A stretch of DNA of 64,000 bases, from NCBI GenBank assembly GCA_963820955.1, contig CAWGCA010000001.1, forward strand, positions 1-64,000, in the 5' to 3' direction. This stretch comes from CAWGCA01 sp963820955. GTDB taxonomy: Bacteria; Pseudomonadota; Gammaproteobacteria; Chromatiales; Chromatiaceae. Under the pieces are notes generated by a model. The model had not been told where the DNA came from. It saw only the letters and a list, made by a program, of their open reading frames with translations, and did not search any database. The translations under genes and the position numbers were made by a program. Numbering within the stretch: position 1 is the first letter of the stretch; the number at the start of each line of letters is the position of its first letter. Below, one piece after another: positions 8,761-16,779 of this stretch.

Positions 8761-9585
8761 ATGCTTGCCCAGCGCATTATTACCGCTTTGGTCCTGATAC
8801 CCCTGGTCTTTGGTGGGGTGCTCTACCTTCCGACGCATACGCTTGCCGTGGTTTTGGCAGTGATCATTCTCATCGGTGGTGTGGAGTGGAGCCGGCTGGC
8901 CGGTATCGACTCCACTGCAGGTCGGGTTCTGTTTCTACTGCTGCTGGCAACTGCTTTGGGCGGCATGGCGCTGATTCTCGATCAGGGCTACCGATGGATT
9001 TACTGGATGTCGCTGGGGGGGGCGGTCTGGTGGTTTTTAGTGACTCTGGGATTGCTGGTATACCGCCCGGAACACGTCATGGTTCGGGGAAGCGCGACCA
9101 AATCCCTGTTCGGACTATTGGTGCTGACTCCGGCCTGGGCCTCGGTGGTGGCGCTCCACGGCGCTGATGCGGATGGACCGCATCTGGTGCTTTCTCTGCT
9201 GATTCTGGTTTGGGTCGCGGACAGTGGCGCCTACTTTGCCGGCCGCCGCTGGGGACAGGTGAAACTGGCACCGATAATCAGCCCCGGCAAGACCAGGGAG
9301 GGGGTTTACGGCGCATTGGCGGGGGCAGCGATCTACGGGTTTCTGCTGGCCTGGGTTCGGCCGGAGACCGGACCTCCCGCTCTGGTAGCATTGCTTTGCC
9401 TGGTGGTTACTCTGATCTCCGTGGTGGGTGATCTGTTTGAGAGCCTGCTCAAGCGCCAGGCGGGTCTCAAAGACAGCGGTAATTTGTTACCGGGGCACGG
9501 CGGTATGCTTGACCGCATAGACAGTATGACTGCTGCGGCGCCGTTGTATCTGTTGGGTTTGCTGCTCCTCGGGCTGCAGCCGTGA
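8761..9585 (+). CDS. cdsA: Phosphatidate cytidylyltransferase
   Basis: 274 residues with about eight hydrophobic segments. This inner-membrane enzyme turns phosphatidate and CTP into CDP-diacylglycerol, the branch point of phospholipid synthesis. The CdsA signature is seen as D-S-G-A-Y-F-A-G-R-R-W-G followed by I-S-P-G-K-T-R-E-G (residues 154-182), and near the C-terminus D-L-F-E-S-L-L-K-R and G-H-G-G-M-L-D-R-I-D-S. The stop overlaps the GTG start of dxr. Confidence 0.97.
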   Translation: MLAQRIITALVLIPLVFGGVLYLPTHTLAVVLAVIILIGGVEWSRLAGIDSTAGRVLFLLLLATALGGMALILDQGYRWIYWMSLGGAVWWFLVTLGLLVYRPEHVMVRGSATKSLFGLLVLTPAWASVVALHGADADGPHLVLSLLILVWVADSGAYFAGRRWGQVKLAPIISPGKTREGVYGALAGAAIYGFLLAWVRPETGPPALVALLCLVVTLISVVGDLFESLLKRQAGLKDSGNLLPGHGGMLDRIDSMTAAAPLYLLGLLLLGLQP

Positions 9586-10760
9586 TTGGCATCACCGTAC
9601 TGGGTTCCACTGGATCGATAGGGGTTTCCACCCTGGATGTGGTTTGCCGCCATCCAGACCGTTACCGGGTGGTTGCTCTGACCGCTAACCGCGATGTGGA
9701 CGGCCTGTTCCAACAGTGTCAAGCTGTTGCGCCGGATTATGCGGTGATGGCTGACGTTGATTGCGCCCGTGAACTTGGGCTGCGGGTGATCAACGCCGGG
9801 CTGGCTATCCAGGTGTTGGCAGGCGCTGAAGGGCTGGATCTGGTGGCGGGTCTGCCCGAGGTAGAACAGGTGATGGCCGCCATTGTCGGTGCAGCAGGAC
9901 TGCTGCCGACCTTGGCGGCGGTACGGGCAGGCAAGCGGGTGCTGTTGGCGAACAAAGAGGCGCTGGTGGTTTCAGGGAAGTTGTTCATGGACGAGGCCGA
10001 GAAGCACGGCGCTGAGATTCTCCCCATAGACAGCGAGCACAATGCGGTTTTCCAGTGCTTACCGGCTGGTTTCGAGCAGGGGCTGGAACGGGTGGGTGTT
10101 CGCCGCATACTGCTGACGGCGTCCGGTGGGCCCTTTCGCAACACCCCGCTGGAGAGTCTGGCAGCCGTTACACCGGAACAGGCCTGCGCCCACCCGAACT
10201 GGGAAATGGGTCGCAAGATATCGGTGGATTCAGCTACTATGATGAACAAGGGCCTTGAGGTCGTCGAAGCCTGTTGGCTGTTTCATACCAGACCGCAGCA
10301 GGTGCAGGTGGTGATGCACCCGCAGAGCGTAATCCACTCCATGGTGAGTATACAGACGGCTCTGTGCTGGCCCAACTTGGCAATCCGGATATGCGTACGC
10401 CGATTGCCCATGCCATGGCGTTGGCCACAGCGGATCGAATCCGGCGTAGAGAGCCTGGATCTATTCCAGGTGGCCCGGCTGGAGTTCGAGCCTCCGGATC
10501 TGACGCGTTTTCCCTGTCTTGGGATCGCCTATGATGTGATTGAGCAGGGTGGAACGGCACCGGCTATCATGAATGCGGCCAACGAGGTTGCAGTGGATGC
10601 GTTTTTACAAGGCAGGTTGAAATTCACGGCCATTCCTCAGGTGATCGACAAGACCCTGTCCGCCTTTACCCCGAGCGGTGTGTTCGGGCTTGCGGCGTTA
10701 TTGGAGGTTGATTTGGAGGCACGCAGCCGGGCGGAACAAATAGCCCGGCAGTTGGTCTGA
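9582..10760 (+). CDS. dxr: 1-deoxy-D-xylulose 5-phosphate reductoisomerase with two compensating frameshifts
   Basis: 392 residues from a GTG that overlaps the cdsA stop (GTGA). DXR makes MEP from DXP with NADPH, the first committed step of bacterial isoprenoid synthesis. The N-terminal NADPH motif L-G-S-T-G-S-I-G and the metal-binding P-I-D-S-E-H-N region are normal. Between about residues 256 and 280 the reading is wrong. After H-P-Q-S-V-I-H-S-M-V, the conserved D-G-S-V-L-A-Q-L-G-N-P-D-M-R-T-P-I is present in the +2 frame only. One G appears to be missing after 10346 and one T to be extra at 10421-10422. The two cancel, so the frame stays open. Either this is sequence error or the enzyme carries 25 wrong residues. 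Confidence 0.93.
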   Translation: MIGITVLGSTGSIGVSTLDVVCRHPDRYRVVALTANRDVDGLFQQCQAVAPDYAVMADVDCARELGLRVINAGLAIQVLAGAEGLDLVAGLPEVEQVMAAIVGAAGLLPTLAAVRAGKRVLLANKEALVVSGKLFMDEAEKHGAEILPIDSEHNAVFQCLPAGFEQGLERVGVRRILLTASGGPFRNTPLESLAAVTPEQACAHPNWEMGRKISVDSATMMNKGLEVVEACWLFHTRPQQVQVVMHPQSVIHSMVSIQTALCWPNLAIRICVRRLPMPWRWPQRIESGVESLDLFQVARLEFEPPDLTRFPCLGIAYDVIEQGGTAPAIMNAANEVAVDAFLQGRLKFTAIPQVIDKTLSAFTPSGVFGLAALLEVDLEARSRAEQIARQLV

Positions 10761-10771
10761 AATTTCCTGAT

Positions 10772-12137
10772 ATGAACTCTTTTCTGTTTACTGTTCTTTC
10801 TTTTGTCGTTGCCCTCGGCATCCTGATTTCGGTGCATGAGTACGGGCACTTCTGGGTAGCACGGAAACTCGGGGTCAAGGTTCTGCGATTTTCCATCGGT
10901 TTCGGCAAGGCGCTTTGGCAGCGGACCGGCAAGGTGGACGGAACCGAGTATGTGCTGGCGGCCGTTCCTTTGGGCGGTTACGTGAAGATGTTGGACGAGC
11001 GCGAGGGAGAGGTTTCAGCGCAGGAGCGTCACCGTGCCTTCAACCGCCAGACGCTGAAGGTGCGCTCCGCCATTGTGGTTGCGGGGCCTGCCGCCAATTT
11101 CCTGTTCGCTATCATGGCCTTCTGGTTGATTTTTGTGCTGGGTGACAGTGGAACCCGGCCCTGGGTGGGGGAGGTAGAGCGGGATTCCATCGCCTACGCG
11201 GCCGGGTTTCTGCCAGACGATGAGTTGCTGGCGATCGGGGATCGCAGCACACCCACGTGGGAGACGGCGGTCTATGCCCTGCTTGCAGAGTCGGTAGATG
11301 AAGGGGTGCTGCAGGTCCGGGTGCTCGGCAGCGACGGAATTGAACGGATACGGCTGCTGCCCGCAGAATCACTGGCCAGTCTGGCGGAGGATGGCAGGAT
11401 ACTGCAGGGAATTGGACTCTCTCCCAAACGGCCCATGGTTCCCCCCCATGATCGGGCAGGTGATTCCAGGCGAAGCCGCGCATCTGGCCGGAATAGAGAC
11501 AGGAGATTTGGTGCTCGCCGCAAATGAGGAGGCTGTGGCGACCTGGGCGGAACTGGTCTCTTTAATTCGGGATCGACCGGGTAAAACAATAACCCTGAAG
11601 GTTGAGCGGGGTGCTGAGCATCTTTCCATCCCTGTGATCGTCGGCAGTCGAGAGGAGAATGGACAGTTCTATGGGCGGATCGGTGCTGCTGTCCAGGTTC
11701 CGGAGGGATTGTATGACGACTATCGATCTGAAATCCGCTTAGGGCCGGTGGCTGCGGCGGGAGCGGCAGTCTCAAAGACATGGGATATGTCTGTGTTTAT
11801 GCTTAAGATACTGGGGCGTATGCTGACCGGGAAGACATCGGTAAAAAATTTGAGCGGGCCGATTTCTATCGCCCAGTCTGCAGGCAAATCAGCCAGTTAC
11901 GGCTTGGTCTATTTTGTAAAATTCCTGGCGTTGGTCAGTATCAGCCTGGGTGTTTTGAATCTGCTGCCTGTCCCCGTGCTGGATGGCGGTCACCTGTTTT
12001 TCTTTCTGATGGAAGCAGTCAAAGGGGCCCCCCTGTCAGAACAGTTCCTGATGCAGGGTCAGCGCATTGGGCTGGTCATTCTACTGGCACTCATGGGGCT
12101 TGCCTTTTACGTCGATCTCTCCCGCCTGCTGGGATAG
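10772..12137 (+). CDS. rseP: RseP/YaeL site-2 intramembrane zinc protease, frameshifted
   Basis: The two halves are in different frames: 10772-11527 gives the N-terminal part, and the frame ending at 12137 gives the rest. Removing one base from the run of seven C at 11441-11447 yields a single 454-residue protein of normal length. RseP cuts anti-sigma RseA in the membrane and clears signal-peptide remnants. The zinc site H-E-Y-G-H (near residue 22), two PDZ regions, and the C-terminal N-L-L-P-V-P-V-L-D-G-G-H are all present. As written the protein would end shortly after the first PDZ. A homopolymer sequencing error is the simplest explanation; true phase variation at C7 is less likely. Confidence 0.9.
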
Positions 12138-12301
12138 TGGGAAAAGATTATCTATAATACCGCAGTTTGTCCGGGGGCGGGGTTGGACAATCCCGACCAC
12201 CGTTACGAGGGTGTTCGGGTACCCTGCCTGATGTTAGAGAGAATCTCTTTTTCCGATGATAACTATTCTTGCCTTCAACCAAGTAACAACAAGGCTTGGT
12301 T

Positions 12302-12434
12302 AGGGCCTGTTAACACTATGCGGATATCTATCAACGGCGGCCATTTTTTCGCAGGACAAGGCGCACTGAGCACCTGGTCTGGTGTTCTCATTGGAGGGGC
12401 AACGCTGGGCATCGGCACAATGTTAGCAGGCCCT
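12302..12434. mobile_element. 133-bp MITE-like element just upstream of bamA
   Basis: Terminal inverted repeats of 14 bp with one mismatch: AGGGCCTGTTAACA at 12302-12315 and TGTTAGCAGGCCCT at 12421-12434. There is no transposase inside; the apparent reading frame across it is probably incidental. No clear target duplication is seen. The element ends 8 bp before the bamA ATG, so it has replaced the normal ribosome binding region. An 18-bp palindrome built of the same end sequence occurs at 28645-28662. Confidence 0.6.
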
Positions 12435-12442
12435 GGATACCA

Positions 12443-14728
12443 ATGAAGCAGCATATAAGGTACTTCTGCTTTTTCCTGCTGTTGGCAGCAGTCGCTGTCC
12501 CGCTTTCGGTGACGGCTGATTCGTTTGTGGTCCAGGATATTCGGGTCGAAGGACTGCAGCGCATATCCGCGGGCACGGTCTTCAACTATCTTCCGGTCCG
12601 GATAGGCCAGCAGATCGAACCGGAGGAGACAGGGGCGATTATCCGGGAACTCTATAAAACCGGGTTTTTCAAAGACGTGCGGTTGGAACGGGAAGAAGAC
12701 ATTCTTATCATTTTCGTCCAGGAACGCCCCGCCATCGCCCAAATCGAGATCAGTGGCAACAAGACTCTGGATACCGATCAGTTGCTGACCGGTCTTAAGG
12801 ATATCGGACTTGCCGAGGGTAGGGTTTTGAATAGGGCAGTACTGGATAAGATCAGTCAGGAACTGAAGCGCCAGTATTTCAATCAGGGTCAATATGCCCT
12901 CAAACTTAAATCCACCGTGACGCCACTGGAGCGGAACCGGGTTGCGGTTAATATCGTTATTTCAGAGGGGGTTACTGCAACCATTAAGCGTATCAACATC
13001 CTCGGCAACGATTCCATCGACGAGGAGGATCTGCTGGAGGAGTTTGAACTGGCCCCTACCGGTATGCTCTCATTTCTGACCAAGGACGATCAGTACTCTC
13101 GGCAGAAACTCTCCGGTGACCTTGAAACGCTCCGATCCTACTATCTGGACAGCGGATTCATCAATTTCCGAATCACCTCAACTCAGGTCTCCATTACTCC
13201 GGACAAAAAGGATATCTACATCACCATTAACGTAGCGGAGGGTGATGTCTACACCATCAGCGATATCAAGCTGGCCGGGCAACTGATCGCACCGCCGGAA
13301 GAGTTTTTCCCCCTGATCCACCTCAGCCGGGGAGACGTATTTTCCAGAAAAATGGTTACCGGCAGTTCCGACCGGATAACCGACCTGCTCAGTGATAAGG
13401 GTTACGCCTTTGCCAACGTAAACAGCATTCCGGATATTGATGATGAGAAGAAGCAGGTCTCTATCACCTACTTCGTGGATCCTGGTAAAAGGGTATACGT
13501 GCGCCGCATCAACATGAAGGGTAACCACGCCACCCGTGACGAGGTGCTGCGCAGAGAGATGCGCCAGATGGAGGCAGGCTGGTTCTCTGCGGAACAGGTC
13601 AGGCGCTCCAGGGAGCGGTTGCAACGGCTGGGATTTTTCGATGAGGTGAGTGTCGAGACTCCGGCGGTGGCAGGCACCACCGATCAGGTAGATGTGAACA
13701 TCGCAGTGGAAGAGAAAAAGATGGGAAACTTGATGGCTGGCCTCGGGTTTTCCCAATCTCAGGGTCTGATTTTCACCACCAGCATCTCTCAGAATAACTT
13801 CCTGGGTACCGGCAAGCATGTCGGTTTTTCGTTCAATAACAGCAGCGCCAACACCTATTACCAACTCGCCTTCAGGAACCCCTATTACACCGTCGATGGT
13901 ATAAGCCGAGGGTTTGTTTTCAGCTACAAGAAAACCGATTTCGACGAGGTAGACACCTCCAGTTATTCGACCGACCGGGCATTGGCGGGGATGAACTTTG
14001 GATTTCCGATAAACGATACCGACCGCCTGAATCTGCGGTTCGATATTACTAATCTCGATTTCAAGGTGGGAAATGATGCCGCCGATCAGATCAAGGAGTT
14101 CGAGGAAGACAATGGCGACAGTTTTTTTGACCAGTCGGTCGAACTCAGCTGGACCCAGGATTCCCGCAACTCCGCCATGATGCCCACATCGGGCGGGCTG
14201 CAAAGCGCTACCGCCGGCGTCACTATTCCGAGCAGCGATCTTGACTACTACACCCTGTCCTATCGACAGAAGCGCTATATTCCCCTCAGCCGGACCTTTA
14301 CCCTGGCGTTAAAAGGGGATATCGGTTATGGAAATGCCTATGGTGATACGACCGAGTTACCACCGTGGGAAAACTTTTTCGCCGGTGGCATGAAAACCGT
14401 GCGCGGCTTCAAAGACTTCAGCCTTGGCCCCAGGGATTCCAACGATGATCCTCTGGGGGGAAATGTTAAACTGGTGGCCAACGCAGAAATACTGTTTCCC
14501 GCACCCTTTAAACTCACGGAGAAAACGGTGCGGCTGAGTATTTTCGTCGATGCCGGTCAAGTGTACGATGATGAAGTTGATTTAAACGATATCCGTTATT
14601 CCACAGGTGCTGCCTTTTTCTGGCTCTCCCCTTTCGGGGCGTTGGGATTCAGTCTGGCTTATCCGCTGAATGATGAAGGCAGTGATGATGTGGAATATTT
14701 CCAGTTTTCACTGGGAGCCGCATTTTAA
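12443..14728 (+). CDS. bamA: Outer-membrane protein assembly factor BamA
   Basis: 761 residues. A signal peptide (residues 1-24) is followed by five POTRA domains (about 25-420) and a 16-strand outer-membrane barrel of the Omp85 family. BamA folds and inserts beta-barrel proteins. The barrel carries the loop-6 motif V-R-G-F (residue about 653) and ends in a C-terminal Phe (G-A-A-F), as expected. It sits between rseP and ompH as usual. The start is supported by the signal peptide, but no good ribosome binding site is visible because a MITE-like element abuts it. Confidence 0.98.
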   Translation: MKQHIRYFCFFLLLAAVAVPLSVTADSFVVQDIRVEGLQRISAGTVFNYLPVRIGQQIEPEETGAIIRELYKTGFFKDVRLEREEDILIIFVQERPAIAQIEISGNKTLDTDQLLTGLKDIGLAEGRVLNRAVLDKISQELKRQYFNQGQYALKLKSTVTPLERNRVAVNIVISEGVTATIKRINILGNDSIDEEDLLEEFELAPTGMLSFLTKDDQYSRQKLSGDLETLRSYYLDSGFINFRITSTQVSITPDKKDIYITINVAEGDVYTISDIKLAGQLIAPPEEFFPLIHLSRGDVFSRKMVTGSSDRITDLLSDKGYAFANVNSIPDIDDEKKQVSITYFVDPGKRVYVRRINMKGNHATRDEVLRREMRQMEAGWFSAEQVRRSRERLQRLGFFDEVSVETPAVAGTTDQVDVNIAVEEKKMGNLMAGLGFSQSQGLIFTTSISQNNFLGTGKHVGFSFNNSSANTYYQLAFRNPYYTVDGISRGFVFSYKKTDFDEVDTSSYSTDRALAGMNFGFPINDTDRLNLRFDITNLDFKVGNDAADQIKEFEEDNGDSFFDQSVELSWTQDSRNSAMMPTSGGLQSATAGVTIPSSDLDYYTLSYRQKRYIPLSRTFTLALKGDIGYGNAYGDTTELPPWENFFAGGMKTVRGFKDFSLGPRDSNDDPLGGNVKLVANAEILFPAPFKLTEKTVRLSIFVDAGQVYDDEVDLNDIRYSTGAAFFWLSPFGALGFSLAYPLNDEGSDDVEYFQFSLGAAF

Positions 14729-14745
14729 CCAATTTGGAGAAAACG

Positions 14746-15276
14746 TTGAAAAAATTAATGCTGGTTTTTCTTTCTGTCGGGCTGCTCACCTTGACGGCGG
14801 CCAAGGCTGCCGATGAATTTCGCATCGGCGTAGTGAATGCCAATGAAATTGTGGAGAAGTCTCCGCAGTACGATACCGTTCGCAAGTCCCTGGACGCCGA
14901 ATTCAAGCGTCGAAATGAGGATCTGTTGGCCAAACAAAACCAGGTAAAGAAGTTGGAAGAGAAAAAAAACCGTGACGGCTCGGTAATGAGCGCGGCGGAA
15001 CTCAAACGCCTGGAGCAGGATATACGTTCCCTGGTACGCAAACTGAAATCCACCAGCGAGGAGTATCGAGAGGACTTTAATCTGCGGCGCAGTGAAGAAA
15101 TCAACAAACTGCTGCGGCAAGTATCGGAAGTGGTGCATCAGGTTGGTGAAGAGGAAAATATCGATGTTATTCTCAGCGAAGGCGCGGGGGTGGTCTACGC
15201 CAGCAAACGGGTAGACCTGACAGATAAGGTACTGCGGCGTCTTAAGGAGCAGTATAAGTCGTCACCCAAAAAGTAA
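14746..15276 (+). CDS. OmpH/Skp-family periplasmic chaperone
   Basis: 176 residues from a TTG at 14746. This start is chosen because T-T-G-G-A-G-A-A lies about 7 nt upstream and the protein then begins with a regular signal peptide (cleavage after A-A-K-A). The mature part is a long alpha-helical coiled coil (residues 50-140) ending in a small beta segment, the Skp architecture that grips unfolded outer-membrane proteins. Position after bamA is canonical. Normally lpxD follows; here it does not. Confidence 0.92.
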   Translation: MKKLMLVFLSVGLLTLTAAKAADEFRIGVVNANEIVEKSPQYDTVRKSLDAEFKRRNEDLLAKQNQVKKLEEKKNRDGSVMSAAELKRLEQDIRSLVRKLKSTSEEYREDFNLRRSEEINKLLRQVSEVVHQVGEEENIDVILSEGAGVVYASKRVDLTDKVLRRLKEQYKSSPKK

Positions 15277-15517
15277 GGTGACGGGTTCAAGCCCATTTCC
15301 CGGCTGAGTCGCGAAGCCAGGTGAGTGGTAAAAACCAAACTGGTGGGTATAGACACTGAAGACTCTTTGAGCCGCCGACCCCATCTTCAGAAGCAAGCGC
15401 TGATATAGTGTTTGTTGTCACAGAATGATGGTGGCATTCGGATGGTAATTGAGTGCGTCCGGCAATTTGATGAGGCGTCCGGTTTTTCCGGTCGGCGATA
15501 GAAGGGGATATTTAAGC

Positions 15518-15961
15518 ATGATGGATATAAACAAGGTGTTGAGCTTGTTGCCACACCGTTACCCTTTTCTCCTCATCGATCGAGTTCTCGAGTTCGAAAA
15601 GGACAAACGCCTGCTTGGCCTTAAGAATGTCACCTACAATGAACCCTTCTTTAACGGTCATTTCCCGATCCGTCCGGTTATGCCGGGCGTTCTGATCGTG
15701 GAGGCGATGGCACAGGCGACCGGATTGCTAGCCATGGAGTCCAACCCGGAAACGGTGAGTGAGACTTCCATCTATCTCTTCGTCGGCATTGATAAGGCAC
15801 GTTTCAAACGCCCGGTAGAGCCGGGTGATCAGCTTCATATCGAGGTACACCAGAAGGCCTTCAAGCGGGGCATCGGTATTTTCTCGGGAATCGCAACGGT
15901 TGATGGCAAGATTGCCGCGACTGCCAATATCATGTGTACCGCCAGGGACATCTCTGATTGA
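15518..15961 (+). CDS. fabZ: 3-hydroxyacyl-[acyl-carrier-protein] dehydratase FabZ
   Basis: 147 residues from the ATG at 15518 (GAAGGGG upstream); an earlier in-frame ATG would add a non-conserved lead. FabZ dehydrates 3-hydroxyacyl-ACP in fatty-acid elongation. The hot-dog fold motifs are intact: L-P-H-R-Y-P-F-L-L-I-D-R-V, catalytic His in F-F-N-G-H-F-P, and catalytic Glu in V-E-A-M-A-Q. In relatives fabZ lies between lpxD and lpxA; neither gene is here, and rnhB follows directly. Confidence 0.97.
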   Translation: MMDINKVLSLLPHRYPFLLIDRVLEFEKDKRLLGLKNVTYNEPFFNGHFPIRPVMPGVLIVEAMAQATGLLAMESNPETVSETSIYLFVGIDKARFKRPVEPGDQLHIEVHQKAFKRGIGIFSGIATVDGKIAATANIMCTARDISD

Positions 15962-16003
15962 TTCGTTTGCGATTAGCCAGTTTCGACCGCTGCCTGTGAT
16001 TGC

Positions 16004-16603
16004 GTGGTGCGGGCCGCCGATCTGATTTTTGAGACTGGCGTCCTTGAGCGGCTTGCCGGTGTGGATGAAGTGGGACGCGGACCCTTGGCGGGCCCCGTGG
16101 TGGCGGCTGCCGTCATTCTTGATCCCGGGCGGCAGATCGATGGGTTGGCCGATTCGAAAAAATTATCGGAGCGACGGCGCGAAAGTCTGGCCGAAATTAT
16201 CAAGAAAGATGCCCTTGCCTGGGCACTTGGGCGTGCCGAGGTGGATGAGATCGATCAGCTCAACATTCTCCAGGCCAGTCTGCTGGCGATGCAGCGAGCG
16301 GTGCAGGCGCTGCCGGTGGCAGCCGAGCATGCGCTGGTAGATGGGATCCACTGTCCGGATCTTCCCTGCAGGGCAGAGGCTGTTATCAAGGGAGACAGCC
16401 GGGTACCGGCGATCAGCGCGGCATCCATCCTGGCCAAGGTGGCGCGGGATCGGGAGATGATAGCGCTGGACAGGCGTTACCCCGGATACGGATTGGCCCA
16501 ACACAAGGGCTATCCCACCAAGGCCCATATCCTGGCGCTGGAGACCCTGGGAGTGAGCACTATTCACCGCCGATCTTTCGGGCCGGTCAAAAGACTGCTT
16601 TGA
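16004..16603 (+). CDS. rnhB: Ribonuclease HII
   Basis: 199 residues from a GTG at 16004; the exact start is uncertain because two GTG codons are adjacent and no ribosome binding site stands out. The enzyme cuts RNA of RNA-DNA hybrids and single ribonucleotides in DNA. The active-site motif A-G-V-D-E-V-G-R-G-P-L-A-G-P is at about residues 18-31, and the later Asp residues (V-D-G-I-H and K-V-A-R-D-R-E-M) are present. In most gammaproteobacteria it lies after lpxB; here it follows fabZ and precedes dnaE. Confidence 0.96.
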   Translation: MVRAADLIFETGVLERLAGVDEVGRGPLAGPVVAAAVILDPGRQIDGLADSKKLSERRRESLAEIIKKDALAWALGRAEVDEIDQLNILQASLLAMQRAVQALPVAAEHALVDGIHCPDLPCRAEAVIKGDSRVPAISAASILAKVARDREMIALDRRYPGYGLAQHKGYPTKAHILALETLGVSTIHRRSFGPVKRLL

Positions 16604-16779
16604 TCCCTCTGTTTCCCCCGAACAACGGCCAAGTATCCATTGGCTGGTGGTCATTTCCCGGGCGTCCTGACCGGAAAAATAGCTGCTTTCCCAGCTGGGT
16701 TTGGAAACGGGTTTGAGATTGAGAGACGGGGACGCGGTATGCGGTGACCCCGGCCGTTGTCTATGGTTAAATTCACCTC

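Noticed and set aside
12183..12446. Possible 87-residue protein upstream of bamA
   Set aside because: It crosses the MITE-like element, lacks a ribosome binding site and resembles no family; it is probably incidental.
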